Positions 11,640-22,541 of a stretch of 64,000 nucleotides of DNA are shown here, in pieces. The stretch's first letter is position 1, and each line of letters opens with the position of its first letter. The translations under genes were made by a program, and so were the position numbers. The DNA is taken from assembly GCA_029706075.1 (NCBI GenBank), contig JAINUG010000026.1, positions 5,350,674-5,414,673 on the forward strand. The letters are read 5' to 3'. The DNA is from Aldrovandia affinis (lineage: Eukaryota > Chordata > Actinopteri > Notacanthiformes > Halosauridae). The notes under the pieces were generated by a model. It ran no database searches. It was not told the origin of the DNA and saw only the letters and a list, made by a program, of their open reading frames with translations.

Positions 11640-13285
11640 TATTCCACAAATACTAAATACAAATATCCAAAGCAGTCTTCAACATAAATGCCACCTTTAT
11701 TCCTGGAATGATATGTTAGTTAATGAGCCAACTAGTCCCCTCCAATAGGACATTAGTCCAAGATAGATGCGGTCTTGAAGAAGTTTATATGGGGGAAAAA
11801 GCGACCTCAGATAAAATATAGTACTCTGCAAAGAACAAAACCCTCGAGAGGATTGACCGTTCCGAACTTTACATTCTACCATCTAGCTTTTCAGTTGCGC
11901 TTTCTTTAAGTCTGGCTAAACACGCAGCATAATATACCATGGAGAGCGATTGAAGAATTAATAGTGGACCCAGTTCGGTTACAGGATCTATTATTTGTAG
12001 GTCATACTCAAAAGAAACGTGCATTACTATATGGTCCCATTATAGCGTATTGAGTGACAACATGGAGAGCAGTAGAGACACACATGAATCTAAAGTGGCA
12101 CTCAAACTCCCCAATTTGGCACAATAAAACTTTCTTATCAGGCAAGCAACCATTTACATCGTCATCCTGGTCCTCCTTTATAGCTTTAAAGATATATCCA
12201 GTGACAATGGCCTTCTCAGCTTCCAGGAGCTCCCCCAACTTTATGATATACCATGTTCGTCTTTCTTCCTGTAGCTCAGACTTCACTCGGCTATGCGAGC
12301 TTACGGGGTCCCCTGGGGAGCACAGCTACCAGTACATCCAATAGTTAAAATCCTCACCGAGACTAGCTCTCCCAGGGGATTAGCATCCCAAATTCATAAA
12401 TCATTTACTCCAAGCTGCACAAAAACCCCTTGCTTTAAGATCTCTTTGGGGCAGAGACTTAAAACAGACTGGCAGAATAATTGATTGGACAGTAGTGTGG
12501 GACAATATTTCGAATGCATCCAAAAATCCTAGCCACCAACTAATGTATCTGAAGGTCTGCCACAGAACTTACCTAACTCTTCACAAGTGTTACCGCATGG
12601 GCATTGCCCCAAGCCCTTTATGTACACTATGCCCTCTCGGGGTCCTAGGAACCCTGCAGCATGTCTTATGGGAATGTCAAGATGTTCTTACTTTCTGGGG
12701 GAAAGTGATTGAAATCATCTCTGCACTGATAAATAGGGAGATCCCACTGGATCCTTTGACTATCTGCTCAATGACGATTCAGAAATATTTTTGACAGTGC
12801 ACCAGCGTAAAGTATGGCTGGCCGGATTAACAGCTGGTAAGAAAATTATAGTACAGCAATGGATTCCTCCGCATCAACTTCCCACACAAAAATGGCTGTT
12901 GTGTTTTAAGGAAATTGTCCTCATGGAACTTTCATCAGCCAGGATGAACAAAGCTAAGCACTCCACAATACAGCCAAAGACATATCTCAAATGCTGCTTG
13001 ATGTGCAGCCTTGATCTCAAGATCACACCCCAGATTTTAATTCATACTATGTACCGCTAGAGCCGTGTTATTTTCGACGTTATTGATTTATCTTCCTTCC
13101 AACATTGCTTCTCCATTCTATTATGATATTATTTGTCAAAATGTAGCTACTGCGTCTGCATAGGAATCGTATTGCCGGGAGTGTAGGGTGGTGGTGAGTG
13201 GGGGATGGGATTTATTAAAAGTGTTTGAGAAATGTGTATAACATGTATTTGTCAGATATAAAAAGTTGATTACAAAAAATGAAAA
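11640..13285 (+). mobile_element. L1-type LINE, 5'-truncated ORF2 3' end
   Basis: Degraded pieces of the C-terminal part of an L1-like ORF2. Fragments resembling the post-RT region lie at 11690-12010. A longer frame at 12495-12794 contains LYLK-like HQLMYLKVCHRTYLTLHKCY and APSPLCTLCPLGVLGTLQHV-LWEC, the cysteine/histidine knuckle typical of L1 ORF2 ends. A further frame continues at 12791-13060. It ends in an A-rich stretch near 13260-13285. Frameshifts and stops make it inactive. It lies in the proposed iqca1 intron 1. Confidence 0.75.
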
Positions 13286-13329
13286 TGAGCCAACTATGAC
13301 CGAGAGGCTGCAGTGGCTTGCCCTATGAT

Positions 13330-13450
13330 GGGTAGGGTGGGTGTGGTTGGGCAGGGTTACCACATTAGTTCCTCCCAACAATGTTATCCTGTGGCCAAGA
13401 CACCCTCAGGCTACCGGTTGTCATCTGCTTCATTCAGCACTCTCTCTCCT
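13330..13450 (+). repeat. unassigned dispersed repeat, copy B
   Basis: GGGTTACC, then TTAGTTCCTCCCAACAATG, then CTCAGGCTACCGGTTGTCA in the same order as copies A (4.44 kb) and C (37.31 kb). It follows directly on the L1-type fragment. Confidence 0.5.
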
Positions 13451-13586
13451 AAGCCCCTTTCGAACATGGAATCTGCAACATTGGTGGGTTTAATTATCTG
13501 GGTAAGGTAGTGTTTTTCATCATTCCCATATAGGTCTCCTATACGGAAAGATTCAGTGTAGATAGAGTCTGTCCCCACATGGTATG

Positions 13587-13830
13587 ATAGGTTCAAGGTT
13601 CAAGGTTCAAGGTTTTTTATTGTCAGTCACAGATATATACAAGTATAACACGGTGAGTGAAATTCTTGTGCCAGAAAACTCCCGACAGCAAACAGCAGTA
13701 AGACTATATATCTTTTTAAACTATAAGTAGACCATAAATAAAATAGTTAAAAACGGTGCAGCAATTAAACTATAAGTATACATAACCATAAATATATAGG
13801 TCCAGATAGATTAGTCAATACAGGATGTAT
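13587..13830. repeat. fish interspersed repeat starting with TTCAAGG triplicate
   Basis: Begins with three tandem GGTTCAA units and TTTTTTATTGTCA, followed by GAGTGAAATTCTTGTGCC-like sequence. This start (TTTATTGTCA with a nearby GTGAAAT-CTTGT block) is common in fish genomes, but I do not assign its family. Confidence 0.5.
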
Positions 13831-14913
13831 TTATTTGAAAAATAAATTTAAGTAGACTTTTCAGTTTGCTAATGATCTGGGCCTTCTGTCCCATTATACC
13901 TTGTTTGTTTAGAATGTCTGTTATTTAGTCGTAGACCACTGCATCTCTGATGGTGCCACAGAGCTGTCGGTTAATTTCGTGGTCAAGTAGCTAAAACAAT
14001 GGAATTTGATGCTGAGGACACTGAACCCCCCTGGCCATATGTTTAACACATTTTATGACCTTTCAAGAGTCAACTGACAAAGGTTACACATTTCTTATGA
14101 AACATTTCTTACGCCAACACAAAAATTACTGAAACATTTACGGGCTAAGGTGCATGTGGGAAAGGGGCTCTATAGTACTATGTGGCATGTAGCATGGAAC
14201 ATGTTCATTGGCTTGCAGGCGAGTGCATCAGGAGGAGCATTATTAATAATAATAATTATGATGTATTGAAGTGCAGAGATCATCACAACTAATACAGGTC
14301 TTGACAAAAAATCCAGTTCAGTCCATTTTCTTTCCAAATGAAAACATAATGAGCCCACCACTGGGATTTTTTGGTTGTCTATTTTTCTCTAATCTTTACA
14401 ATGTCTGGATCCTCTGCTTGCAAATCAAAAGGAGGTGACGCGGGGAGGGCGGAAAGCGCTTCTTTTCATATTCCAATGAGGCCCCATTCTGTTGGCTAGC
14501 CCCAGGGCGTTTACCCTGCCCGCCATGACCCTTGTTAGGAGGGCAAAGTGAAATGAATAAAAGGGAAGACAGGAGTAGGTGGTGAAGAGGTGTGGGAGGG
14601 GGTGGAGTGGTGGGCGGAGGCATGAGAAGGAATATCTGAAAGGAGATTTACACTAAAATAGAGGGAGCTCTTCTCTTGACCATCGTTTACTGCACATGGC
14701 AACAAAGCCTCGGTTCAAGAATTCCAGGCAGGGCTTTCAAAAACCTGAGCACCATGCGGCATATCAGGAAGGCCCTTGACAGGGGACTAACGGCATGATA
14801 GCTTCTGATTTTGGACTCCTTGCAGAAGCGAGGCCAAAGGGACAGGGGGCATTCATACTAGGCAACAGTTTTTAAATTCTTGCCCTCATGACAGCGCCGA
14901 CACTGTTGCTTAC
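13831..14913. other. proposed iqca1 intron 1, no gene seen
   Basis: Mixed sequence with a CT/GGA-rich patch near 14570-14640. No exon was recognised. If the proposed first exon is right, this is intron 1. Confidence 0.4.
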
Positions 14914-14921
14914 ACAGCCAT
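14914..14921 (-). CDS. iqca1: proposed iqca1 first coding exon (8 coding bases)
   Basis: On the minus strand A-rich sequence leads into ATGGCTGT|GTAAGC. The ATG has a strong context (A at -3, G at +4) and the donor GTAAGC is good. Two bases of the third codon remain, exactly the phase that exon 2 needs. The join gives [13 protein letters not shown], close to the short M-S-N-type leader before the KMW motif in orthologues as I recall it. The 5' UTR would run upstream towards the X-box at 14983. This is an inference from phase, context and position; no transcript was available. Confidence 0.5.
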
Positions 14922-14982
14922 TTTTTTTTGTCCCCACACACAACGCGGAGGGCCAGGGTTGGCGGTTCACGTTGAAGGCTCT

Positions 14983-14996
14983 GTTGACATGGTAAC
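14983..14996. promoter_or_regulatory. RFX X-box-like motif
   Basis: GTTGACATGGTAAC fits the X-box pattern GTNRCC-AT-RGYAAC with one mismatch. RFX factors use this site to drive ciliary genes. It lies about 62 bp upstream of the proposed iqca1 ATG, a typical distance. A third half-site-like CGGCAAC follows at 14996-15002. Confidence 0.5.
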
Positions 14997-17900
14997 GGCA
15001 ACACAAAGCGCACTTCCTCTCCTCTGGTGCTCGTTCGCACCCTCCTCTATGCAGAGTGTGCTCCCCCCGGGTTTCATAAATCTAACAGGAGGGCGCTGAG
15101 AGAATGAACGCTCCCCACTGTGTCATATTCAATGCTTTTGTGGAAGCAGTTGAGCTTTTACAGTATGGAGGAAAATGCAGAAAAGCCTTTCCACTTTCCA
15201 CAGCATGTGACCAAAGCACATATTGTGCAAACCCCCACAAAACACCCCATGGCTCTTTATCAATAAACAGAAAGTACAACAATTTTCAAAAATGATAAGG
15301 CTGAACTTCTTTTAGGCTGGGTTATTTTCACATATAAGAATTATTCTCAGTCAATGCTTGATTGAACATGGGGGTCCGATGGGGAGGGAACAGTTTTCTA
15401 AATGCAAAGCATTGCAAGCTTGAGAAAGTATTACAGGAGGATTATTCTGTCCTTTTTTTCTTAGAACACTGAACGTTTGACACATGACGCTAAAAGAAGG
15501 CATCCTCAGGCATTTACATAACTGCATTTATATAACTCCTCCTTAATTTCAACTCATATTTTTTAAATTATGGACACATTATTGGAATACACAATATCAA
15601 AGAGAGATATAAACAGGGACGACACAAAAGCCTCCAAACAAACCCTTTAATCTCGAGCCATGGCTTGCTTAAAACCACTGATCGCTTCTATCCCAGAGGG
15701 CATCATTAGTATTGTAGATGCTATCAACATATTCATGCCTGTGCCTAAGAGCAAGCTTAATTGGAATTAAACCTAAATATTGAAAACTAAATCAAAACTG
15801 TATGAAATTACGTGGAATATACACAGGTTTTGCTGGCGCATGGATGGAATAGAACCGTATCTACAGTAAAAACCAGGGATTATTCCAATATCGCTCAGGG
15901 CTCCAAAGGCAGTAACCTATTATTTGGATGTGATTAGGGCTATTGTGACGTTGTGCACAAACACACGTAACGTCCACGAGTAAAATCTGTGGGATTAAAA
16001 AGGACCCAGCTCTATTCTATGCAACAAAACGGAGTATGCAGGTATCCGATATGTAGCTATTGGGAGTCGACTTTACCTGTGTGACATGGCTCCCAGCTGT
16101 TCACAATTGGTCTCCGGCAATCTCCTCCCTCTTCATATCATCGCAGTTTAGTTCAACAACCCACCAACAGCACAGTTCCCTAAGAATCAACTGTAGCCCA
16201 CATATAGATACAATTATTTTAAAAAATCTTAATCATAAAAGTCTAACATAAAATACAACTATAAAAGGTCTAACGAAACAAAAGTGATATTACATTTATA
16301 GCTACACACAGTCGTGAGAACACTAAAACGAATTTAACAATACTTCAATACACGGCAAAATAGTGCACGCAGCTGATGTAGGTCTATCCATCGAAACGAA
16401 CACAGCAATTAGTGAAAAAGACGTATCCCTGCCCACTTAGGTTAACAAAATAAAAAAAGCGTTCGCATCCATGGTTAATTTGAATTTACCTAATTGATAG
16501 CTCAACCTAAGATATTCTGTTTGAAATGTTATCAGTGTCTGCAAAAGTTTTAGCAAATTGCTCGCCACAGAAACCTCAGCATGTTTGCAATCTTGCTTTA
16601 CAACATCGCGTCTAGCAACGAGACGCCACGCCTGCGCAGTGTTACGCACAAAACACTGCTTGTTGCATCTCAGAAGTAAATAGAGAGGATGTGGAATCAC
16701 GAGCCAGAAGTGCATTGTGTAAAGTGTGGTTCTGTACTACTGCATCGTGAGATTTTTAGCTTAATTTCAAAAGACATAACTGAAATTATGAACAGAATTA
16801 AGCTTCTCTCATCTATTTATAGTAGCCTATACTTAAGTAGGCTACTCTAGGCAGCATGATTGAACAAAGTACGTAGGAGGGTGCAAGCTGTATCCATTTT
16901 TTACTTGCTCTGTGAAGTAATCCATTTATCGTTCTAGGAACATGATGCCGTTGTCATAGTCGATCACTACACATATTGAGTATTTAATTAATTAATGAAA
17001 ACATTGAACATGATCTGTCGCGGCAATCTGAAAAGGGAAAGGCAAAAACCCATACAGAGCACAATTGTCTGTTGACATAATAATTTTACGACAGATAATT
17101 ATGCAATTCCGAGTTTCTGTATAAAACGTTACTTTAAGCAATGCACACGCAAGCAGGTCCACACCCATGTACACAGACATAGTCACGCATACACGAATGA
17201 CAAATGCATTATAGGCTACACCTTTTGCATCAACGCGAATACAATATTACACTTAAGGCTTCCTTTACATGGTTCAGGCATGTTACCTCGTATTTTATAT
17301 TTCAGAAAAATTGTTAATGCACTGAAAAATACTGAACAGCTACGTTTGACGTGAACTGCACAGTTGCTTTGCACTCTTTCCGAAGGTTAATGTTAACTAT
17401 GAATAATCAGTTTAGTTACTTTGATTTTAATCTCTCTGAATTAATTATGTTTTGTGTTTACAGATCTCTATGGTAACTTAACTGTGAAAGGCAGAGCACA
17501 CTAATACTTTCAATTCAAATGACTTATTTGATAATTATGTAACTCAGCTGGCAGAAACATCTATCCATAGAGGTGAACGCATGTAGCCTACATCAAGGTA
17601 CATTTCAAAGGTGCAGGATACAGAGAATACATAATTATCAATGCATTGTAATAGGTGAATCATGTACAAGATAGAAATTAGTCTTTTAAACACATGATAA
17701 GAAATATTAGAGGCATCTGAGACATACATCACTATCATGAAGATTATACAAAATACCTGCCCAGATTCTAGTCTATATGTAGCCCCACCCTCTAGGGTGT
17801 TATGTTTGTTGTACCTAACAAAGAGATGTTGGGGTCAAAACATTAATTACAAACTTGGGACAGAAACTGTGTGAATATTTTCTATTTTATATATATTTAT

Positions 17901-20593
17901 TTTTTTAGAAAGCACTAGGGACACATTAGCCCACAACGATAGTGTCATTTCTCTTTCCTACACCACAACCAAAGGAACATGTACACACATACACACACAC
18001 ACATATATGCTGATCTGCAGATTGTACATACTGTAGTAACTCAAAATGATGTTGTTGAAAAACATATTTCTGTAGGCTACAACATGTTAATACTGTACAT
18101 TCCAAATATTGAGGCACCTCCAGCACCAGCTGGAAGCATTTCTAACACTATCTAAACAAATGCAAGTCTTCTGCTTAAAACACTGATTTGGGTGGATGGA
18201 AGGGCTCCGTGACTGCCAACTAAATTGCATATGTCTCTAAGAAAATTCACAAGTTGAAACTTGCACTGTTATAGAAACAAGTGCCATGTTTTTAAACAGC
18301 CGAAATGGTGTTTTGAAATAGTTTGGGGTAATTTATCCATTTCTTGCTGTAGGGTTTGGTGGTAGCAGGAGGCAAAGCATTGTGTCCAAGCAAACAGCAT
18401 TAAAGGATCTTTCATTACTATTTTCATGACATGTGCTTGTACTGTAAATGTTCTGTCCTGTAAGAACCATACTGGACTTAATTTCAATCCCCCCTCCCCT
18501 TCACCATGTCCTTCAGATTTTGGTCTGGGAACTAATTGATATTCATTTATTTATTTTCTTACTTATTCATTTTAAGATAGTTGATGTCTTAGAGCTTGCT
18601 TTCTCACTGCTTGGAACTTCACTACACTGCAGTGTCTTCATTGTTCTCAAGTTGACCTCTCATTTGTAACTGGCATTCACCATGAAACAAATACAGTTTC
18701 AAAAATGTGTACTTTTCATGTGCATGCTTGGCCATATGTTAAATTTAGAGACACCGCAGCATTTTCACTGATCCCAAGTTGACATCATTTTGGAACTGGT
18801 ATCGACTATTGCCTTCACAGTATGTTCTATTCTGACAGGGTGAGGTTTCATCAGGATTTGGAAATCTCAAGAAGGTGCCTCTGTGAATGGTACTTCAAAC
18901 TATTTTTTGAGGAGTTTAAAATCCCATAATCTATTTTTTAGTGTTTCAAAACCCTCAGTGTATGCATGGTCAAACAACCACATACACAAACAGCATCTGT
19001 ATTGCTTGTTTGTTCAACAGTTCATTATTTGTTTGATTATCCGATGTGTTAAAGTATAGTTGGTTACAGTGCACAATACCATGTGCAACATGTATTATCG
19101 GACCACCCTGTATGCTGTTAACATATAGACCCCTAGGACCAAACAGCATCCTTCAAATATTTATATCTGTGTGTATTATAGAACACTGTATTTTACAAAT
19201 AACACGGGCATAGACAGGCTAAACAGAAACAACTTCAAATGCCCTTTTTTCCTTTTAGCTGGCTGAGATTCAATGCTACTGAATGGGCTAAAACAGGAAA
19301 AAAACATTATCAGTCCAATACAGTATGTGCATAATATGTACAGAACGCACTCCATTAATTCCTTCTGGGCCAGATAAACAATTTTCTAGTGTTTTATAAA
19401 ATGGTGCTAGCTTTGGTTTCATTGGAATTTTTGGCCAAGCTTTAATTATAATCCGCTTTAGAATTTATTCCATTATGCACACATTCCCGTTGAGATTAAT
19501 GAAACTATTAATGAAAACAGATATAGGTGTTTGCGTCTTAATTTATGCCCCAGGTGTCCATTCTGAGCACCCTCTAAAGGCCATGGCTCGAAGCACCCAA
19601 ATGTGCTGAATAGGGGTGTGCATTAACAGGTTTTCGTTATAGACTAAAGCCTGTTTGTTCCATCAGATCTCCTAACAAGCACCAGATGGACCCTGCTGGA
19701 CATTACCATCATTGGTTTTTGTGCAGGAATGAAGCTATGCTGGTTGACATCCATGAAGAATTGCAGATTCCTTTCCTCTTGCGCAAGGAATTACTCGCCT
19801 CTTCTGCAGATGAGTCTTTGGCTCCTCAGACCATCACTTTGAGGGCTGTTTGTACATAGAGAACTCTAAACTTCTACTATTGCGAGGAAGGTTAGCCTCC
19901 CTTACCAACCATGTTCCAAGACTGATAAACATGTCTGGTGACAACCGTGCTCTAAACTGAGACAACTAATGCACAGAGGCCGAGCAATCAAAAGCAGCAG
20001 GTGATTCACCCACTCAATCTGCTTGTAGTGGCCATTTCTCATTGCAGACATGATAAGTGGGAAGCAAGCATCGCTCCTCGCAGCAGTCTGTCCATAGTTA
20101 TCTCAGTTAAGGCCACACTTTTCACCAAACGTGCTGAGCGAGGCAGGCCAGATACATGGCTGGTAAGCAAAGTTGCTCAGGAGCTTGCAAAGGCCCAGTC
20201 CCCTCTGGTTCTGTGGGAACCACTATATTGGAAAGTACCCTTATCAGGTGGTGGCACAGGACGTTAAAGAGCTTCCTGTCCTGTGGCAGGCTTGATCTGC
20301 AGTGGAGTCCAGATGCATAGGAGATGGGGAAGGGAGTGGGGGTTGGGGGGGTATACAGAGAAGACTGGAGGGGGAGGGGGGCATTGTTCACCCAGCTGCT
20401 GCTCTCTGTGCCATGGCCAGGCGCCAGTTGAGAATAATTATCCTTCCTTTCAAACACAAACAAGAAAACAAGAAACTGGAAATGTTTTAAAGAACAACAG
20501 GGCTGCTTATCTGTGAGCTTTTGAAATCAAATAGTAGTCAAAAATGATTGATCTGGGATAAGAATAGACGTACATTCGTGCTGTGTTTTATTT

Positions 20594-20652
<59 letters not shown>

Positions 20653-22434
20653 ACTTTTGAATATTCAAATTCTTTTTACTTCAATTAATTGTTCACACTT
20701 GATACTTGATATTTTCACAATAAGGAATGTAGGAATTTTTATTATTGGTTCTACTGCAGTTTTAAAACAGATGAGCTACCTGTAAAGCAACATTATTATT
20801 TTTAAAAAGCAAATGAATGCTAAAATTCCAGACATACCGTACTTAGCAGTTGGTTTAGGCACCTGACCATTTCTAGTTTTACCCAACTTTCAAACCTTTA
20901 TCTGTATTAGATATGTAATGACTTATTAGACTGGGTCAAAGTCTAATAACATAGGACCACTCATCTGGTGGGTCAAAGCTATTAATCTAATTATACCCTT
21001 GGTTTGATAATACATTTGGGAACACTTGCTCATTACAAATACAGAACCTTACGGCTTTTTGGAAGACATTGTCGTTTCGCACAGTATATTAACAGGTGCT
21101 TTGGCAATGTTCTCCAAAATAAATAACATTATTTGAGCAGGCCATTCCCTCCAAGCTAACTCTCCCAGGGCTTTTTCACAATGGAGCATGGGCTAATGGC
21201 CAGACACAATGGAAATGGTTGGTGTTAAATATAGACTCCAGCTGAGGGGCAGAAAAACAGGTGAGCCCTCGCTCATTCATAGTATTCTAACGTGAGATAA
21301 AATACATCCTCCTGGAAGCCTTTGAGTTCTTTCCAGAGGATATGTATCAGAAAAAAAACCCTGTTATAGGACAGAGGGAGAGAAACAAGACAACAGCAAA
21401 ACGAGAAGCCTCACTAGAAAACCCCTTCAGCTGGCTTCTCAACCAACGCAAAGTAATATTTCAGAGGTTAAAAAGAAAAATCAACTGGGTTGCCCTCTGA
21501 CAACACAGTCTTTTACTTTTCTAAGAAACCACATACACACACACACACATACAAATATATTGTACCTTGAAATGATTTTCCCCATCAAAACTTTAGCTCA
21601 GCTGTAAATTTGTATATAACAAGTAGGGACATTCATATTAAGGAACGCATAGAATGCAGTATATTTCAGCACTATGAAAAAGGTCTGACCCCTGCTGGTT
21701 CTTTTGGAAATTTGCCGGGACACAATATCAAAAATGCCCAATGTCATTGGAACTATGCTGTATGGAATATTAACCAGAAATATCACTGTAATTGTGAAAA
21801 GGAAATGGCACACATCACTTTCCTTTAGAATCCCTTTGATTGTTTAATGTATGGTGCAATACAAGCTGTAATTATTATGAAAAATACACACTCCTAAATT
21901 AAGCCTTTGTTAGTATCAATACTGCTCGATCTGATGATAGAGTAAGCAAATCATGCCACTAAATTGCGCCCTTTGCCAACATGTTAAAATAATAATAATT
22001 ATAACGTGTGTTGAAAACAGAAGATAAACGGTTAAATAAATGTGGGTGCAAAGACTGTCGGAATGTTACCAGATACTAAAATGATACTTTCCTTCGCATT
22101 TTCATATAGTCGTGAATGTAACTCCTCCAGCGAAAGACTAACACAAGCTGTCTTCAAAACAAAATTATGTGACAGTGACGTGCCAACGTTTTTGTTATCA
22201 GTTGCAAATGTTTGTGTGCTCCTATTTTGGAAGGAGTGGAAATCCGACGCTTTGCACGTTCGTCAGTCCCATTGTTTTTGGCAGAAACTTCAATGAATCA
22301 GTTTTCCGCATTACCTCGGGAGGCGTTGCAGTTTCCCGTATATTAACAAGTGCATGCTAGGAGCGCACAGAGTAGTTTCGCTGTGACTCGGCTGGGACAC
22401 TCCTCACCCACATTACGTGCAATCCACAGACCTC
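14997..22434. other. intergenic region between iqca1 and ackr3 (head-to-head)
   Basis: No coding exon was recognised in about 7.4 kb. A CpG-containing patch at 16600-16650 holds GCGCAGGCG (NRF1-like on the minus strand) and an X-box half site TAGCAAC; it could be another promoter or an enhancer. The stretches at 19420-19580, 20000-20270 and 21090-21260 are non-repetitive and free of transposon signatures, so they are candidates for conserved regulatory sequence. A CT microsatellite lies at 20597-20650. Confidence 0.5.
20597..20650. repeat. (TC)n microsatellite
   Basis: Pure TC dinucleotide tract of about 54 bp. Confidence 0.98.
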
Positions 22435-22440
22435 TATAAA
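22435..22440 (+). promoter_or_regulatory. TATA box of proposed ackr3 promoter
   Basis: TATAAA within CCTCTATAAACTC. An initiator-like TCACACC lies at 22461-22467, about 26 bp downstream. Together they predict transcription starting near 22463 on the plus strand. Confidence 0.5.
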
Positions 22441-22462
22441 CTCATAGTGAAGATCCTGAATC

Positions 22463-22541
22463 ACACCTCCGATTCGTCGTGTCCTGCAGGTTGTGCACAG
22501 CATCGAAGTGGTCGCGACGGGAGGATATATCAAATACACAA
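22463..22541 (+). other. ackr3: proposed noncoding first exon of ackr3
   Basis: Runs from the initiator-like sequence to the donor ACAA|GTAAGG at 22542. A second donor, ACAA|GTAAGC, lies 16 bp on at 22558. Vertebrate ACKR3 genes usually have a noncoding 5' exon and one coding exon, which this would reproduce with an intron of about 4.1 kb. A rival donor, CAG|GTAAGG at 24304, could mark an alternative first exon. No transcript supports either from this sequence alone. Confidence 0.45.

Noticed and set aside
16437..16715. 92-codon minus-strand open frame as iqca1 first exon
   Set aside because: Its donor at 16490 leaves the wrong phase for exon 2, and the residues do not resemble the IQCA1 N-terminus.
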